Notes under the pieces: generated by a model
The model's input: the letters and a program-made list of their open reading frames with translations, nothing else
What the model was told of the DNA's origin: nothing
Database searches by the model: none
Translations under genes and position numbers: made by a program
Part shown: positions 1 to 7,495 of the stretch, piece by piece
How the letters are laid out: every line of letters starts with the position of its first letter
Numbering within the stretch: position 1 is the stretch's first letter
DNA from: Sphingomonas sp.
Lineage (GTDB): Bacteria > Pseudomonadota > Alphaproteobacteria > Sphingomonadales > Sphingomonadaceae
Direction of reading: 5' to 3'
Length of the DNA stretch: 64,000 nt
Assembly (NCBI RefSeq): GCF_024508665.1
Contig: NZ_JANINP010000001.1
Coordinates: 372,001 to 436,000 of the forward strand

Positions 1-179
1 CCGACGAGCCGCTCGTCTCGATCGACCTGATGGGGTCGCCCGCCTCGTCGACGGTCGACAGCCTCGAAACCGCGGTGCTCGAAGGCAAGCTGGTGCGCGT
101 CGTCAGCTGGTACGATAATGAATGGGGCTTCTCGAACCGCATGGTCGACACCGCCAAGGCGATGGCGGCGCTGATCTGA
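1..179 (+). CDS. gap: Glyceraldehyde-3-phosphate dehydrogenase, C-terminal end (partial)
   Basis: Only the last 58 or so residues are in the window; the gene starts upstream. The visible end contains [15 protein letters not shown], the conserved C-terminal block of phosphorylating GAPDH that packs against the NAD site. The enzyme oxidises glyceraldehyde 3-phosphate to 1,3-bisphosphoglycerate in the cytoplasm. It is followed after 137 bases by pgk, which uses that product, and a class I aldolase follows further on, so this is a glycolysis/gluconeogenesis cluster. The first two bases belong to a split codon. Confidence 0.93.
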   Translation, partial: DEPLVSIDLMGSPASSTVDSLETAVLEGKLVRVVSWYDNEWGFSNRMVDTAKAMAALI

Positions 180-188
180 CTTTAAATT

Positions 189-295
189 CCCCTCCCGCGT
201 GCGGGAGGGGTTAGGGGAGGGCGTGTCGCCCCCGATCGAGGGCGACGCCCAGTCCGACAGACCCTCCCCCCAACCCCTCCCGCAAGCGGGAGGGG
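189..295. repeat. Pair of palindromic CCCCTCCCGC repeats (BIME-like)
   Basis: Two copies of a palindrome with arms CCCCTCCCGC/GCGGGAGGGG lie at 189-210 and 274-295. The DNA between them is itself an imperfect inverted repeat (TTAGGGGAGGGCG against ACCCTCCCCCCAA), with a central GTCGCCC/GGGCGAC hairpin. The whole could fold into a clover shape in the gap-pgk spacer. Similar motifs recur at 8916-8941 and 45856-45890. This is a mosaic repeat of REP/BIME type; no transposase is nearby. Confidence 0.8.
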
Positions 296-316
296 AGTTT
301 TTCTTAGGAGTTTGGC

Positions 317-1507
317 ATGGCGCGCAACTTCAAGACGCTCGACGACATGGGCGACATCGCCGGCAAGCGCGTGCTTGTCCGTGAGGATCTCAACGTGCCG
401 ATGGCCGATGGCCAGGTGACCGACGATACGCGTCTGCGCGCCGCGGTGCCGACGGTTGCCGAGCTCGCCGACAAGGGTGCCAAGGTCCTTATTCTCGCGC
501 ATTTCGGGCGGCCCAAGGGGCAGCGTAACCCGGAAATGAGCCTGGCGCTCGTCACGCGCCCGTTCGAGCAGGTGCTGGGCCGTCCGGTCCGTTTCATCGG
601 CGACGAAGGCGCGGCGGAGGCGATCGCCACGCTGAAGGACGGCGATGTCGCGATCCTGGAGAACACCCGCTTCGATCCGGGCGAGGAAAAGAACGCGCCC
701 GAGACGGTCGAGCGGCTCGCCGGGCTCGGCGACCTCTATGTCAACGATGCCTTCTCGGCCGCCCACCGCGCGCATGCTTCGACCGAAGGGTTGGCGCACA
801 AGCTGCCGGCGTTCGCGGGGCGGCAGATGGAGGCGGAACTCGACGCGCTCGACAAGGCGCTCGGCAATCCCGAGCATCCGGTTGCAGCCGTGGTCGGTGG
901 CGCCAAGGTGTCGACCAAGCTCGACGTGCTCAAGCACTTGGTCTCCAAGGTCGATCACCTGATCATCGGCGGCGGCATGGCCAATACGTTTCTCGCGGCG
1001 CGCGGGGTCGATGTCGGCAAGAGCCTGGCCGAGCACGATCTGACCGGCACCGCAGACGAGATTTTCGACGCCGCCGAAGCGGCGGGCTGCACGATCCATC
1101 TGCCTTATGACGTTGTCGTCGCGAAGGAATTCAGGCCGAATCCCCAAACCCGCACGGTCAATGTCCATGAGGTTCAGCCGGACGAGATGATCCTCGACAT
1201 CGGTCCGGCCGCGACCGAGGCGCTGGGCGATGTGCTGAAAAATTGCCGCACTTTGGTCTGGAACGGCCCGCTCGGCGCGTTCGAAACGCCGCCCTTCGAT
1301 GCCTCGACGATGACGCTGGCGAAGACGGTGGCCGCGCTGACGCGCGAAGGCTCGCTGGTGTCGGTGGCGGGTGGCGGCGATACCGTCGCCGCGCTCAACC
1401 AGGCGGGAGTCGCCGACGACATGACTTTCGTGTCGACTGCCGGCGGAGCCTTCCTCGAGTGGATGGAAGGTAAGGAACTTCCAGGAGTTAAGGCGCTAAG
1501 CTCTTAA
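317..1507 (+). CDS. pgk: Phosphoglycerate kinase
   Basis: Transfers phosphate between 1,3-bisphosphoglycerate and ADP to make ATP and 3-phosphoglycerate in the cytoplasm. The 396 residues match the usual bacterial length. Recognisable blocks are the N-terminal substrate region [20 protein letters not shown], the strand [42 protein letters not shown] and the nucleotide-binding end [11 protein letters not shown] with [10 protein letters not shown]. The ATG at 317 has an AGGAG ribosome site 6 bases upstream. It follows gap in the same direction. Its stop overlaps the 3' end of the convergent thioredoxin gene by four bases. Nothing is missing. Confidence 0.98.
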   Translation: MARNFKTLDDMGDIAGKRVLVREDLNVPMADGQVTDDTRLRAAVPTVAELADKGAKVLILAHFGRPKGQRNPEMSLALVTRPFEQVLGRPVRFIGDEGAAEAIATLKDGDVAILENTRFDPGEEKNAPETVERLAGLGDLYVNDAFSAAHRAHASTEGLAHKLPAFAGRQMEAELDALDKALGNPEHPVAAVVGGAKVSTKLDVLKHLVSKVDHLIIGGGMANTFLAARGVDVGKSLAEHDLTGTADEIFDAAEAAGCTIHLPYDVVVAKEFRPNPQTRTVNVHEVQPDEMILDIGPAATEALGDVLKNCRTLVWNGPLGAFETPPFDASTMTLAKTVAALTREGSLVSVAGGGDTVAALNQAGVADDMTFVSTAGGAFLEWMEGKELPGVKALSS

Positions 1508-1977
1508 CGCTCGGCAAGCAGCGGACCGAGGACGGCCTCCAGGCTCCGCGCAGTAAAGGCAGTCGTCTTGGCGTAACGGACGCGGCCGTGGCGATCGATC
1601 ACATAGCTCATCGGTACCGCCGATAGCGCGATATCGGGCCCGTCGACCCAAGTCGCCTGGGGATAAGGGATGTCGGACGCTGTTGCCTGGCCCGTGCCGT
1701 TGGAACCCGGATCGACCGAGATGCCGATCACTACCAGTCCCCGCGACAAATGAGTCCGGTAGTAGCGCGCCAGCAGGGGGATTTCGGCCCGGCACGGCAC
1801 GCACCAGCTTGCCCAGTAATTGATCACGACCACGCGCCCGCGCAGGTCGGCCAGCGACATGCGTTGTCCGCCGGTCAATGTCATCCGCTGGGGGAGGCCG
1901 GGGCCGCCGGCCGTTGCCGGCGCGTGCAGGCCCAGCATCGCCAGTGCCAGCGTCATCATCGTGAACCGCCTTTGCAT
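1504..1977 (-). CDS. TlpA-like exported thioredoxin-fold protein (copy 1)
   Basis: A 157-aa thioredoxin-fold protein of the TlpA/ResA group. These are usually exported and reduce or oxidise disulfides in periplasmic proteins such as apocytochromes c. MQRRFT followed by a hydrophobic stretch ending near ATAGG looks like a signal peptide. The active site is WASWCVPC, with the cis-proline loop at [10 protein letters not shown] chose the ATG at 1977 because it gives a good signal peptide; a GTG at 2004 would add nine residues, and neither has a strong ribosome site. The gene downstream-facing neighbour at 2054-2599 is a paralogue (shared RYAK..AFT...L..LLxE end), so the two look like a tandem duplication. 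Confidence 0.85.
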   Translation of the reverse strand: MQRRFTMMTLALAMLGLHAPATAGGPGLPQRMTLTGGQRMSLADLRGRVVVINYWASWCVPCRAEIPLLARYYRTHLSRGLVVIGISVDPGSNGTGQATASDIPYPQATWVDGPDIALSAVPMSYVIDRHGRVRYAKTTAFTARSLEAVLGPLLAER

Positions 1978-2053
1978 CGTGGCGATGTGATCCGTCGTTT
2001 CCACAGGGTCAACGGCGAGGTCGAGCGTGGCCGCCCGAATCGGGACGATTCTC

Positions 2054-2599
2054 TCAGCTTGTTGGCGCAGCAGGAGACGGCGCCGGCATAGGCTCGCTGA
2101 GCAGGGGCACGATCAACTGGTTGAGCGTGTCGAGCGTGAAGGCGCCTGCTTTGGCGTAGCGAATGCGCCCATCGCGCCCGATGATGATGTTGGTCGGCAC
2201 GCCATTGCCGATGATATCATACGGGCCCTTGATCCGCCGCGTAGGCTGGATGTGCATCACCGCGAATAGCTTTTTCATCTGATAGGCCGGCACCGAATCC
2301 TCGGTCGCTACGGCGAAGACGCGCAGTCCGTATTTTTTCTGGAGCTCGTAATAGCGGTCGAGCAGCGGCAGCTCCTCGCGGCACGGCCCACACCACGTCG
2401 CCCAATAATTGAGCACGATGACCTGGCCGCGCAATTCGTCGCGAGTGATCTTGGTTCCGTCGATCAAGGTGAGCGTGAAATCGGGTGCCGGCTGGCCGAC
2501 GACGACTTTCTCGTTGCGCGCGCCGAGTGCCGCCGCGGTTCCGGCTGCAAGGGCCAGCGCGATCAACGTTCCGCGGATCAACCGGCTGATCGCACGCAT
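2054..2599 (-). CDS. TlpA-like exported thioredoxin-fold protein (copy 2)
   Basis: A 181-aa TlpA/ResA-like disulfide reductase. MRAISRLIRG followed by a hydrophobic Ala/Leu stretch is a signal peptide or anchor. The redoxin domain follows (VGQPAPDFTL, LNYWATWCGPC, GVPTNIIIGRDGRIRYAK). The Pro/Ala-rich C-terminus (PMPAPSPAAPTS) is probably disordered. The start at 2599 is preceded by AAGGGGAAAATC, a good ribosome site; a longer open frame runs upstream to 2830 but has no such site. It lies just upstream of copy 1 on the same strand and keeps the more canonical CGPC pair, while copy 1 has CVPC. The substrate cannot be told from context. Confidence 0.88.
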   Translation of the reverse strand: MRAISRLIRGTLIALALAAGTAAALGARNEKVVVGQPAPDFTLTLIDGTKITRDELRGQVIVLNYWATWCGPCREELPLLDRYYELQKKYGLRVFAVATEDSVPAYQMKKLFAVMHIQPTRRIKGPYDIIGNGVPTNIIIGRDGRIRYAKAGAFTLDTLNQLIVPLLSEPMPAPSPAAPTS

Positions 2600-2829
2600 G
2601 ATTTTCCCCTTAAGCCCCGTGCCGAAAGCTAGCCGCGCAACCCGGCGTGCGTCAATGGACTGTACATTCCGTTTCGGACCGATTATCCGCGCCGCCGTTT
2701 TCGCCATTTCGCTCGGGCTCGTGAGACCCGGCGGGCGCGGTCGGCTCTGCCAACCCGTGTTCCATGGTGACGACATTGGCATCGGCAGCCACTTGGATAA
2801 TGACCAAGCCAGACGGTTCGACTCCGTCA

Positions 2830-2904
2830 AGACGGATAGCTCAATGGTTAGAGCATCAGGCTGTTAACCTGAGGGTCGCGGGTTCAACTCCCGCTCCGCC
2901 ACCA
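2830..2904 (+). tRNA. tRNA-Asn (GTT), irregular acceptor stem
   Basis: The D arm (GCTC...GAGC), the anticodon arm (TCAGG CTGTTAA CCTGA, anticodon GTT at 2863-2865), the T arm (GCGGG TTCAACT CCCGC) and an encoded CCA end at 2902-2904 are all clear. The acceptor stem is not perfect: reading GACGGA against TCCGCC gives an A-C mismatch, and the stem seems one base pair short. It may be a divergent or decaying tRNA-Asn, or the main one with a weak stem. It stands alone, without neighbouring tRNA genes. Confidence 0.8.
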
Positions 2905-3446
2905 AGCCCTGCAAAGGCTTTCCATGATGGGAGGCCGGTGGGGTGTTCAGGCGAAAGGCGAGCGACGGCTTCGGCCCGAGCGACCCCGAACGCCAACCGG
3001 TTCCCGGCTTTGCGCCGGCGAGGATACCGGCAGAGGTGCCCGGCGAGGCGCCGTTCCCACCGGGGTCGGGCCATGGCCCGATGGTCCGCGGAAACGGTCA
3101 GTCGCCGGGGCGCGCTGCCTCAATCGCCGGACCGCCGCGTGACTCGGTGAACATCCCCCGGCCGACCTTTCCCTTGATCTTCCTTCTCCAGCAGAATTGT
3201 TCAGGCATCACGTGGCGCGAGCGATAGCGTCGGCGAGCATTGGATTTCGATGCAAGGTCGCGGCGGCGATGTATTCGCTCGCGCGATTTCGCAGCGTTTC
3301 CGCGCCTCATGCACTTTGCTTTATATAAAGATTTCTACATATGCTGCGCTGCAGCATTTTTTGTCTTGCCTGCGCAACGATCCGCGCCTAACCGCGCCGC
3401 CCCGCCTGGATAATGGGATCCGGCGGAGAGAAGAGGAGGACCGGCG
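2905..3446. other. 541-base spacer with no supported gene
   Basis: Short open frames here (for example 2924-3142 and 2943-3227) are Pro/Gly/Arg-rich, overlap one another in different frames, and show no domain, so I do not call genes. The only recognisable structures are near its right end: an AT-rich TTTATATAAAG patch and the hairpin plus T-run at 3341-3362. Confidence 0.6.
3341..3362 (+). promoter_or_regulatory. Hairpin with T-run containing CTGC-N3-GCAG
   Basis: ATGCTGC-GCT-GCAGCAT is a perfect 7-bp hairpin followed by six T residues, so it could act as a small intrinsic terminator or attenuator 85 bases before the SPFH gene. Its core CTGC-GCT-GCAG also fits CTGC-N3-GCAG, the published type of site for the polyhydroxyalkanoate regulator PhaR in Paracoccus. 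AT-rich promoter-like DNA (TTTGCT, TATAAA, TACATA) lies just upstream, a typical place for a repressor site. Which reading is right cannot be told from sequence. Confidence 0.45.
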
Positions 3447-4586
3447 ATGCGCAAGATCGTTACCATTGCCGAAAACCAGCGCGGTCTCCTCGTCAAGGAT
3501 GGCCGCCTCATCAGCATCCTCGATTCCGGGCGTCATGGCCTGTGGGATTGGGGCAACCGGATGCGCGTCGAGATCGTCAGCGCCGAGGGCGTCTTCATGT
3601 CGCCTTGGGGCCCGATCATCGAAAAGCTCCATCCGGAGCTCGCGGCCGAGAATTTCGTGGTCGTGCGTCCGGGTGAAGGCCAGGTCGCGGTGGTCCGCAC
3701 CGACGGCCGCGCAACGCAGATCGTGCTGCCGGGCAAGGTCGCGATGGTCTGGACGGTGTTGCAGGACGTCTCGGTCGAGATGTTCGACGTCGATGCCCGT
3801 CCGCAGCTGACCAGGGCCGAGCTCGTCGCGTTCGAGAATGCGGCGGTGGTTGGCACGGCGCCGGCAATCGTCACGGTGACGGTGCCCGAGGCAAATGCGG
3901 GCCTGGTGTTCTTCGACGGTGAACTCGTCGAGACGCAGGGTCCGGGCCGTCACGGCTACTGGCAGGTCGGGCGCAAGGTGTCCGCGCGGACGTTCGATAC
4001 CCGGCCGGTGCCGGTCGAGATCACCGCGCAGGAGATCCTGACTCGTGACCGCGTCTCGCTGCGCGTCACGCTCACCAGCTTCGTGCAGGTGACCGACCCG
4101 AAGCAGGCGGCGCTGGGCGTGCCGGACTATGAGGCGCACGTCTACAAGCTCGTCCAGTTCGCGGTCCGTGAGGCCGTGGGCGGGCGGACGCTCGACGAAG
4201 TGCTCAACGACCGCGTGTCGGTCGACGAGCAGATCGTCGAACATGTCCGGCGCGAGCTCGGCGACATCGGAGTTCGGGTGACCGAACTCGGGGTCAAGGA
4301 CGTGATCCTGCCGGGCGAGATGCGCGAGCTGATCAACAAGGTGGTCGAGGCGGAAAAGGTCGCGCAGGCGAACCTGATTCGCCGGCGCGAGGAGACTGCG
4401 GCGACGCGGTCGCTGCTCAACACCGCGAAGCTGATGGAGGATAACCCCACGCTGATGCGGCTGAAGGAGCTCGAAACCCTCGAGCGGATCACCGAGAAGA
4501 TCGGGCGGATCGACGTCATGGCGTCGTCCGGCGAGGGACTGGACGCGGTGCTCGACCGCCTCGTCCACCTCAAGCCCAAGGCCTGA
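3447..4586 (+). CDS. SPFH-domain (slipin/stomatin-like) protein
   Basis: A 379-aa SPFH-domain protein. The family forms membrane-associated oligomeric scaffolds. The SPFH core covers roughly residues 140-300 (VPVEITAQEILTRDRVSLR, then the helical VQFAVREAVGGRTLDEVL...DVILPGEMRELINKVVEAEKVAQANLIRRREE) and leads into a helical C-terminus. No clear N-terminal transmembrane helix is present, unlike typical slipins. The N-terminal 140 residues carry a second copy of the motif that opens the core: GLLVKDGRLI..LDSGRHGLWDWG near residue 13 and GLVFFDGELV..QGPGRHGYWQVG near residue 152. The start has an AGGAGG-like site. It is monocistronic, with a terminator after it. Confidence 0.88.
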   Translation: MRKIVTIAENQRGLLVKDGRLISILDSGRHGLWDWGNRMRVEIVSAEGVFMSPWGPIIEKLHPELAAENFVVVRPGEGQVAVVRTDGRATQIVLPGKVAMVWTVLQDVSVEMFDVDARPQLTRAELVAFENAAVVGTAPAIVTVTVPEANAGLVFFDGELVETQGPGRHGYWQVGRKVSARTFDTRPVPVEITAQEILTRDRVSLRVTLTSFVQVTDPKQAALGVPDYEAHVYKLVQFAVREAVGGRTLDEVLNDRVSVDEQIVEHVRRELGDIGVRVTELGVKDVILPGEMRELINKVVEAEKVAQANLIRRREETAATRSLLNTAKLMEDNPTLMRLKELETLERITEKIGRIDVMASSGEGLDAVLDRLVHLKPKA

Positions 4587-4592
4587 CGAGAG

Positions 4593-4624
4593 AGCGGGGA
4601 GGGGCAGCCATGCCTCTCCCCGCT
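4593..4624 (+). terminator. Terminator hairpin after the SPFH gene
   Basis: AGCGGGGAGGGGCA (4593-4606) pairs with TGCCTCTCCCCGCT (4611-4624) with a single G-T wobble, around a four-base loop, and is followed by TTGT. It begins 6 bases after the stop codon. The T-run is weak, so efficiency is uncertain. Confidence 0.7.
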
Positions 4625-4761
4625 TTGTCTGTCGGGCCAATGGCGCAGCGCGGCTGGCATAATCGTTCTAACCGGTTACAGCGATCGTCGGCCCATTGCG
4701 GACCCGCCGGACGCTGTCTAACAGCCGCCCATTCATACGTATGCACAGATGGGGATCGACC

Positions 4762-5661
4762 ATGCAGACCGCCGAAATGACCGCCAAGATCGCCGCCGGA
4801 CACGGCTTCATCGCCGCGCTCGACCAGAGCGGCGGGTCGACCCCCAAGGCGCTCATGGGCTATGGCATCGAGGAAGGTTCGTGGTCGAGCGACGAAGAGA
4901 TGTTCGACCTGATCCACCAGATGCGCGTGCGGATCATCACCGCGCCAGCCTTCGCCAGCGGCAAGGTGATCGCCGCGATCCTGTTCGAGCGCACCATGGA
5001 TGGTCAGGCGAACGGAAAGCCGGTGCCCCAGGTGCTTCACGATATCGGCGTCGTCCCGTTCATCAAGATCGACAAGGGCCTGGAAGCCGAGGCCAATGGC
5101 GTCCAGCTGATGAAGCCGATGCCTGGCCTCGACGCTCTGCTCGATCGCGCGCGCGGGCTCGGCATGTTCGGGACCAAGGAGCGGTCGGTCGTCAATCTCG
5201 CCAATCGCGAGGGCATCGCCGCGATCGTCGCGCAGCAGTTCGAAGTGGCGCGGCAAGTGCTGAGCCACGGTCTGGTGCCGATCATCGAGCCCGAAGTGAA
5301 CATCAAGAGCCCGGAGCGCGCCGGGGCGGATGCAATCCTGATGGACGAGATTCTCAAGGCGCTCGACGCCATGCCCGGCGACGACAAGGTGATGCTCAAA
5401 CTGTCGTTGCCGGCCGAACCGGGGCTGTTCAAGCCGCTCACCGAGCATCCGCGCGTGCTTCACGTCGTCGCGCTGTCGGGCGGCTACAGCCGGACAGATG
5501 CATGCGCCGAACTGGCGAAGAACCCGGGCATCATCGCGAGCTTCAGCCGCGCGCTGCTCGAGGATTTGCGCCACCAGATGAGCGACGCCGAATTCGACCA
5601 AGCGCTGGGCGAGGCAATCGACGAGATTTATGAGGCGTCGGTCGACAAGGTCGCGGCGTAA
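4762..5661 (+). CDS. fda: Fructose-bisphosphate aldolase, class I
   Basis: A 299-aa class I (Schiff-base) aldolase, cleaving fructose 1,6-bisphosphate to glyceraldehyde 3-phosphate and dihydroxyacetone phosphate. Family blocks seen: GFIAALDQSGGSTPKAL at the N-terminus, VPFIKIDKGLE (a conserved substrate lysine), LVPIIEPEVNI, the Schiff-base lysine region DKVMLKLSLP, and the phosphate-binding VVALSGGYSR. I chose the ATG at 4762, behind GGGGATCGACC; in-frame starts upstream have no ribosome site and would add residues outside the family. It sits downstream of gap and pgk but behind the SPFH terminator, so it is probably transcribed on its own. Confidence 0.95.
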   Translation: MQTAEMTAKIAAGHGFIAALDQSGGSTPKALMGYGIEEGSWSSDEEMFDLIHQMRVRIITAPAFASGKVIAAILFERTMDGQANGKPVPQVLHDIGVVPFIKIDKGLEAEANGVQLMKPMPGLDALLDRARGLGMFGTKERSVVNLANREGIAAIVAQQFEVARQVLSHGLVPIIEPEVNIKSPERAGADAILMDEILKALDAMPGDDKVMLKLSLPAEPGLFKPLTEHPRVLHVVALSGGYSRTDACAELAKNPGIIASFSRALLEDLRHQMSDAEFDQALGEAIDEIYEASVDKVAA

Positions 5662-5668
5662 ATTTTAG

Positions 5669-5800
5669 ACTCGGTTTCAGCAAAGCTGAACCGGTTGCGG
5701 CTCCGCCCGCTCCCCCACCCGGCCTCCCATAGAATACCCTAGTTGGGAGGCCGGGTGGGGGAGTGGGCCGGTGCCGATTCAGCGAAGCTGAAAAAGACTC
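5669..5800. repeat. Large inverted repeat / two-way terminator
   Basis: CTCCCCCACCCGGCCTCCCA (5710-5729) is an exact reverse complement of 5744-5763, giving a 20-bp stem around a 14-base loop. Outside it lie two smaller hairpins built on TTCAGC-aaa-GCTGAA and TTCAGC-gaa-GCTGAA, flanked by related TTAGACTC and GACTCTAG ends. The element fills the spacer between the convergent aldolase and ArsR genes, so it probably stops transcription both ways, and may also be a mobile-derived repeat. Confidence 0.8.
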
Positions 5801-6117
5801 TAGTCGCCCTCGCCAAGAATCTCGGCGAGACGATCGAGCCGTTTTTCCAGCATCGACCGCCGGTTGCGCGCCCAGCGTTCGACCGGCGTCAGGCCATCGG
5901 GCACGAGCGAGGCGGTCCGCACGCGTCCAACCTTTTCCGTCCGCACCACGCCGCATTGCTCGAGCACCTGCAGATGCTGGGCGACGGCCGTCACCGTGAT
6001 GCCCAGCGGCTCGGCGAGCCGTGAGACCGATGCCGGCCCCTCCGCCAAGCGATCGACGATCGCGCGGCGCGTCGGGTCCCCCAGTGCCTGGAACAATCGG
6101 TCGAGATCGGGCGTCAC
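5800..6117 (-). CDS. ArsR-family transcriptional regulator
   Basis: A 105-aa winged-helix regulator of the ArsR/SmtB type. LFQALGDPTRRAIVDRLAEG and the recognition region ITVTAVAQHLQVLEQCGVVRTEKVGRVRT are typical. The metal-binding ELCVCDL-type motif is absent, so it is one of the non-metal ArsR proteins that commonly pair with an SRPBCC protein. The gene lies 4 bases downstream of the SRPBCC gene on the same strand, forming a two-gene operon. The inverted repeats upstream of that operon at 6609-6666 are the likely operator. Confidence 0.93.
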   Translation of the reverse strand: MTPDLDRLFQALGDPTRRAIVDRLAEGPASVSRLAEPLGITVTAVAQHLQVLEQCGVVRTEKVGRVRTASLVPDGLTPVERWARNRRSMLEKRLDRLAEILGEGD

Positions 6118-6121
6118 CCGC

Positions 6122-6595
6122 TTAGCCTTCGATCACCTCGCCCAATTTGTCGAGCAGCACGCGCCAGCCATGCTCGCGCATCACCGGCCCGTCGGCATTT
6201 TCGAAGAACGCGACCTGATTGGTGCAGAGCAGATCGGTGCCCTCGCCATTGGCAAAGAGCTCGAACGTCGTCAGCGACACCGACATCGGCGCGCCGCCGA
6301 TCGCCATCATGCTGGTGGTGACGACGCGGCTGCCCGGGACGATAGCCTGGAAGATGCCGTCGTCGGTCAGCGACACGCCCGGAAAGGGGCTGTCGTCGCC
6401 GAATCTGTAGCCGAGATGCTGTGCCCCGCCCGGGCGGAAATCGCTCTCGAAGGCGACGAGCTCGGTTTGATCGCTGGCCGCATACCAGCGCCGCTTGATG
6501 GCGGGGTCGCTGAGCGCCTCGAAGAGCTTGGCGGCATCCGCCTTGTAGCTGCGCTCGATCGTGAAGGTGGCGTGGGTGACGTGTCCATCCGGCAT
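6122..6595 (-). CDS. SRPBCC (AHSA1/START-like) protein
   Basis: A 157-aa SRPBCC-fold protein of the Aha1-homology group, a small domain with a deep hydrophobic cavity. Seen: the N-terminal ATFTIERSYKADAAKLFEALSDP, the tryptophan of KRRWYAASDQ, the central FRPGGAQHLGYRF, and the closing helix MREHGWRVLLDKLGEVI. The ligand is unknown. The start at 6595 has GGAGCGAG upstream; an in-frame start at 6652 would read through the operator region. It is the first gene of the operon with the ArsR regulator, which probably controls it. Confidence 0.88.
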   Translation of the reverse strand: MPDGHVTHATFTIERSYKADAAKLFEALSDPAIKRRWYAASDQTELVAFESDFRPGGAQHLGYRFGDDSPFPGVSLTDDGIFQAIVPGSRVVTTSMMAIGGAPMSVSLTTFELFANGEGTDLLCTNQVAFFENADGPVMREHGWRVLLDKLGEVIEG

Positions 6596-6608
6596 GACTC
6601 GCTCCGTT

Positions 6609-6666
6609 AGTGAAGTTTGGACTTCAGTAAAGCGGGGTCGATGATTAGTCAAGTCAAGACTTCACT
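6609..6666 (-). promoter_or_regulatory. Probable ArsR operator/promoter
   Basis: TGAAGT-TTGG-ACTTCA (6611-6626) is a perfect 6-bp inverted repeat. AGTGAAGT at 6609-6616 is also matched in inverted orientation by ACTTCACT at 6659-6666. The repeats sit 14-70 bases upstream of the SRPBCC-ArsR operon, where a dimeric ArsR repressor would bind. Binding by this protein is inferred. Confidence 0.6.
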
Positions 6667-6740
6667 GTTTCATATTGACGCTGCGTGGCCGAGGAGGAAA
6701 AGAGCGCTGCGCGGCAAGCGCGCTCAAGTCGGAGAGTGTC

Positions 6741-7424
6741 ATGGTCGAGCGAGTCGGAGAGCAGAATCCGGATTGGAGCGCCGTCGACGCGTTCATCGTC
6801 GATCGCCTGCTCGGCGGCGACCCCGCGCTGTCGGCGACGCTCGCCGCCAATGCCGCCGGCGGATTGCCGGACATTGACGTGTCACCCGCACAGGGGCGGC
6901 TGCTTCACCTGTTCGCGCGGATGGCGGGCGCGCGGCGCATTCTCGAGATCGGCACGCTCGGCGGCTATTCTACGATCGAACTTGCCCGCGCTCTGCCCGC
7001 GGGCGGCAAGCTGATCTCGCTGGAGATCGAGCCGCACCATGCCGAGGTCGCGCGCAGCAACGTCGCGAAGGCCGGCTTGGGCGATCGCGTCGATATCCGC
7101 ACCGGTCCTGCGCTCGCCTCGCTCCAAGCGATGATCGCCGCGGACGAAGGCCCGTTCGACTTCGTGTTCATCGATGCCGACAAACAGAATAACCCCGCCT
7201 ATGTCCGCGCCGCGATCGCGATGTCGCGGCCCGGCACGGCAATCGTCGTCGATAACGTGATCCGCGAGGGCGGGGTGCTGGACGCCGCGAGCGAAGACGA
7301 GCGGATCCAGGGGACACGGGAACTGTTCGACGCGGTGGGAGCAGAGAAGCGCCTCACCGCAACCGCGGTGCAGACGGTCGGGGTCAAGAAATGGGACGGC
7401 TTCCTGATCGCAATAGTCGATTGA
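6741..7424 (+). CDS. Class I SAM-dependent O-methyltransferase (caffeoyl-CoA OMT-like)
   Basis: A 227-aa methyltransferase of the Methyltransf_3 family, moving a methyl group from S-adenosylmethionine to a hydroxyl, usually of a catechol. Seen: the SAM-binding strand RRILEIGTLGGYSTIELA, the acidic KLISLEIEPHH, the metal-site region FDFVFIDADKQNN, and IVVDNVIREGGV. The ATG at 6741 is preceded by GGAGAG; the earlier in-frame start would lie inside the divergent promoter region. It is divergent from the SRPBCC operon, sharing about 145 bases of upstream DNA, so the ArsR protein might affect it as well. The substrate is unknown. Confidence 0.9.
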   Translation: MVERVGEQNPDWSAVDAFIVDRLLGGDPALSATLAANAAGGLPDIDVSPAQGRLLHLFARMAGARRILEIGTLGGYSTIELARALPAGGKLISLEIEPHHAEVARSNVAKAGLGDRVDIRTGPALASLQAMIAADEGPFDFVFIDADKQNNPAYVRAAIAMSRPGTAIVVDNVIREGGVLDAASEDERIQGTRELFDAVGAEKRLTATAVQTVGVKKWDGFLIAIVD

Positions 7425-7495
7425 CCCTCAGCCCGGCACCGGCAGCAAGGATTGGAGTGGTTGCCGGTATAGGGGACAGGTCTTAGGGGCGGCGG

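Noticed and set aside
2924..3227. Short overlapping frames after the tRNA gene
   Set aside because: Pro/Gly/Arg-rich, no domain, competing frames of equal length; not enough for a gene.
2830..3446. tRNA-associated integration site
   Set aside because: No repeat of the tRNA 3' end, no integrase and no foreign genes follow.
3321..4640. A 439-codon minus-strand frame opposite the SPFH gene
   Set aside because: It runs through the terminator hairpin and has the His/Arg/Asp bias of a shadow frame.
7425..7495. Thiamine riboswitch before thiE
   Set aside because: The 71-base leader lacks the conserved CUGAGA and related blocks of the TPP element.
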